A DNA stretch of 7,013 nucleotides from F1-20-MAGs119 sp041164425 (GTDB taxonomy: Bacteria; Actinomycetota; Acidimicrobiia; Acidimicrobiales; Ilumatobacteraceae), in the NCBI GenBank assembly GCA_041164425.1, contig JBEAPO010000075.1, positions 1 to 7,013 of the forward strand, given 5' to 3'. Each line of letters opens with the position of its first letter. Position 1 is the first letter of the stretch. The notes below the pieces were generated by a model, which had not been told where the DNA came from, searched no databases, and was given only the letters and a program-made list of their open reading frames with translations. A program made the translations under genes and the position numbers. Of the stretch, positions 6,620 through 7,013 are shown piece after piece.

Positions 6620-6857
6620 CGATGAAGATGCATTCGCCGGGGCATTCCTCGGCGGATTCCACGACTGCGTCGATCATGCTGTCTGGGAAGTTGGCGAGTC
6701 CTTCGGCCCCCTGGGGGTTGCCCTTGGCGGTGGCGAAGATCTTCGACCCTTCCTTCACGTAGGCGAGACCATCGTCGAGAAGCGTGAAGACATCCGGTGC
6801 GATCTCTTCGCAGAGGCCGTCGCCCGTGCACAGATCCTGATCGATCCAGACCTTCAT
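6612..6857 (-). CDS. Small ferredoxin, CxxDxxC ... CP type ([3Fe-4S] or Asp-ligated [4Fe-4S])
   Basis: This 81-aa single-cluster ferredoxin carries electrons in the cytoplasm. It begins MKVWIDQDLCTGDGLC, with Cys10 and Cys16 flanking Asp13 in the position of the usual middle Cys. The remaining ligand is Cys72 in ECPGEC, followed by Pro. Cys76 is an additional nearby cysteine. Loss of the middle Cys usually gives a [3Fe-4S] cluster, although an Asp here can ligate a fourth iron, as in Pyrococcus furiosus ferredoxin. The frame is open upstream to 6950, but the ATG at 6857 has a strong AAGGAG six bases before it and gives the normal family start. In actinobacteria such ferredoxins often serve P450s or other oxygenases. 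The desaturase at the other end of the window needs an electron donor too, but that link is speculative. Confidence 0.92.
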   Translation of the reverse strand: MKVWIDQDLCTGDGLCEEIAPDVFTLLDDGLAYVKEGSKIFATAKGNPQGAEGLANFPDSMIDAVVESAEECPGECIFIEP

Positions 6858-6863
6858 TGACTG

Positions 6864-6869
6864 CTCCTT
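6864..6869 (-). promoter_or_regulatory. Shine-Dalgarno (AAGGAG) of the ferredoxin gene
   Basis: AAGGAG on the minus strand lies six bases before the ATG at 6857. It decides this start over the upstream in-frame starts that would give a 112-aa product. Confidence 0.85.
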
Positions 6870-6897
6870 CACACTTGTCTCGCGAACTAGTTCCCAG

Positions 6898-6926
6898 ACT
6901 CTACACGCCATGGTACTGAGGGTCAC
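6898..6926 (-). promoter_or_regulatory. Candidate promoter of the ferredoxin gene
   Basis: On the minus strand GTGACC (6921-6926, 4 of 6 to TTGACA) is followed after 17 bases by TAGAGT (6898-6903), which fits TAnnnT and matches TATAAT at 4 of 6. Transcription from here would give a leader of roughly 35 bases containing the Shine-Dalgarno. The call is based on spacing and position only. Confidence 0.4.
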
Positions 6927-6978
6927 CTTTTGTCCTGCGACATTTTGCACCAGACAACTGGTTTGCCGGGCGCGGTCG

Positions 6979-6992
6979 CATGGCCGGCCATG
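6979..6992. repeat. 14-bp perfect palindrome CATGGCCGGCCATG in the region right of the ferredoxin gene
   Basis: The palindrome has no spacer, so it would suit a dimeric DNA-binding protein better than an RNA hairpin. It lies about 55 bases upstream of the ferredoxin -35 and just before the window edge. A smaller dyad ACCAG-acaa-CTGGT is at 6949-6962. A purine-rich, SD-like run (GAGAGAGG, 7002-7009) close to the end suggests that a rightward gene may begin just outside the window. I see no complete gene between 6858 and 7013. Confidence 0.3.
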
Positions 6993-7013
6993 GGAAGTGA
7001 TAGAGAGAGGCAG

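Noticed and set aside
6910..7013. Plus-strand open frame from the ATG at 6910 to the window edge
   Set aside because: It overlaps the ferredoxin promoter and has a Cys- and Arg-rich, non-protein-like composition and no Shine-Dalgarno.
1..7013. CRISPR arrays, tRNA or rRNA genes, insertion sequences
   Set aside because: No regularly spaced repeats, cloverleaf-type sequence, transposase frame or terminal inverted repeats with target duplications were seen.

Overview
The window is GC-rich, densely packed bacterial chromosome with gene families typical of Actinobacteria. The clearest markers are an actinobacterial-style tRNA m1A58 methyltransferase (TrmI), a small Asp-type ferredoxin beside it, a Holin-X-like small membrane protein, and TAnnnT-type -10 elements placed for leaderless mRNAs. 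A deep-branching actinobacterium, for example of the Acidimicrobiia type, fits well. The exact lineage is inference, and nothing here looks like a phage, plasmid or transposon.

Left block (1-4951). A fatty-acid desaturase runs leftward off the window edge. It is transcribed divergently from a TetR-family regulator. The 57-bp gap between them is strikingly symmetric: each start codon has the same CGGATAGG octamer eight bases upstream, and a canonical TetR operator (ACCnACnnGTnGGT) sits between the two octamers. The regulator overlaps the next gene by 4 bp (GTGA). That gene is a large ADP-forming acyl/acetyl-CoA synthetase (NDP-forming type), which in turn overlaps a D-Ala-D-Ala carboxypeptidase (PBP4/DacB type) by 4 bp (ATGA). 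I read this as a tetR-acyl-CoA synthetase-dacB operon plus a divergent desaturase: a lipid-modification module with a cell-wall enzyme translationally coupled to it.

Middle block (5013-6582). After a 61-bp gap come three small genes: a two-TM Holin-X-like protein, a 71-aa single-TM protein, and a 73-aa Arg-rich protein. They are nearly contiguous and are followed, through an ATGA overlap, by trmI. The membrane proteins therefore appear to be co-expressed with the tRNA methyltransferase.

Right block (6583-7013). trmI converges on a small ferredoxin gene that has a good Shine-Dalgarno and a plausible promoter. The two stop codons lie in opposite arms of one inverted repeat. Beyond the ferredoxin promoter lie a 14-bp perfect palindrome and an SD-like purine run at the very edge. 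In other actinobacteria trmI lies near the proteasomal ATPase gene (arc/mpa), so a rightward gene of that kind may start at or just past the edge. That cannot be confirmed here.

Overall this is mostly ordinary housekeeping and lipid-metabolism content. I see no evidence of a novel defence or mobile system. The most interesting items are the mirror-symmetric leaderless divergent promoter, the small-protein cluster fused to trmI, and the shared-stop inverted repeat.
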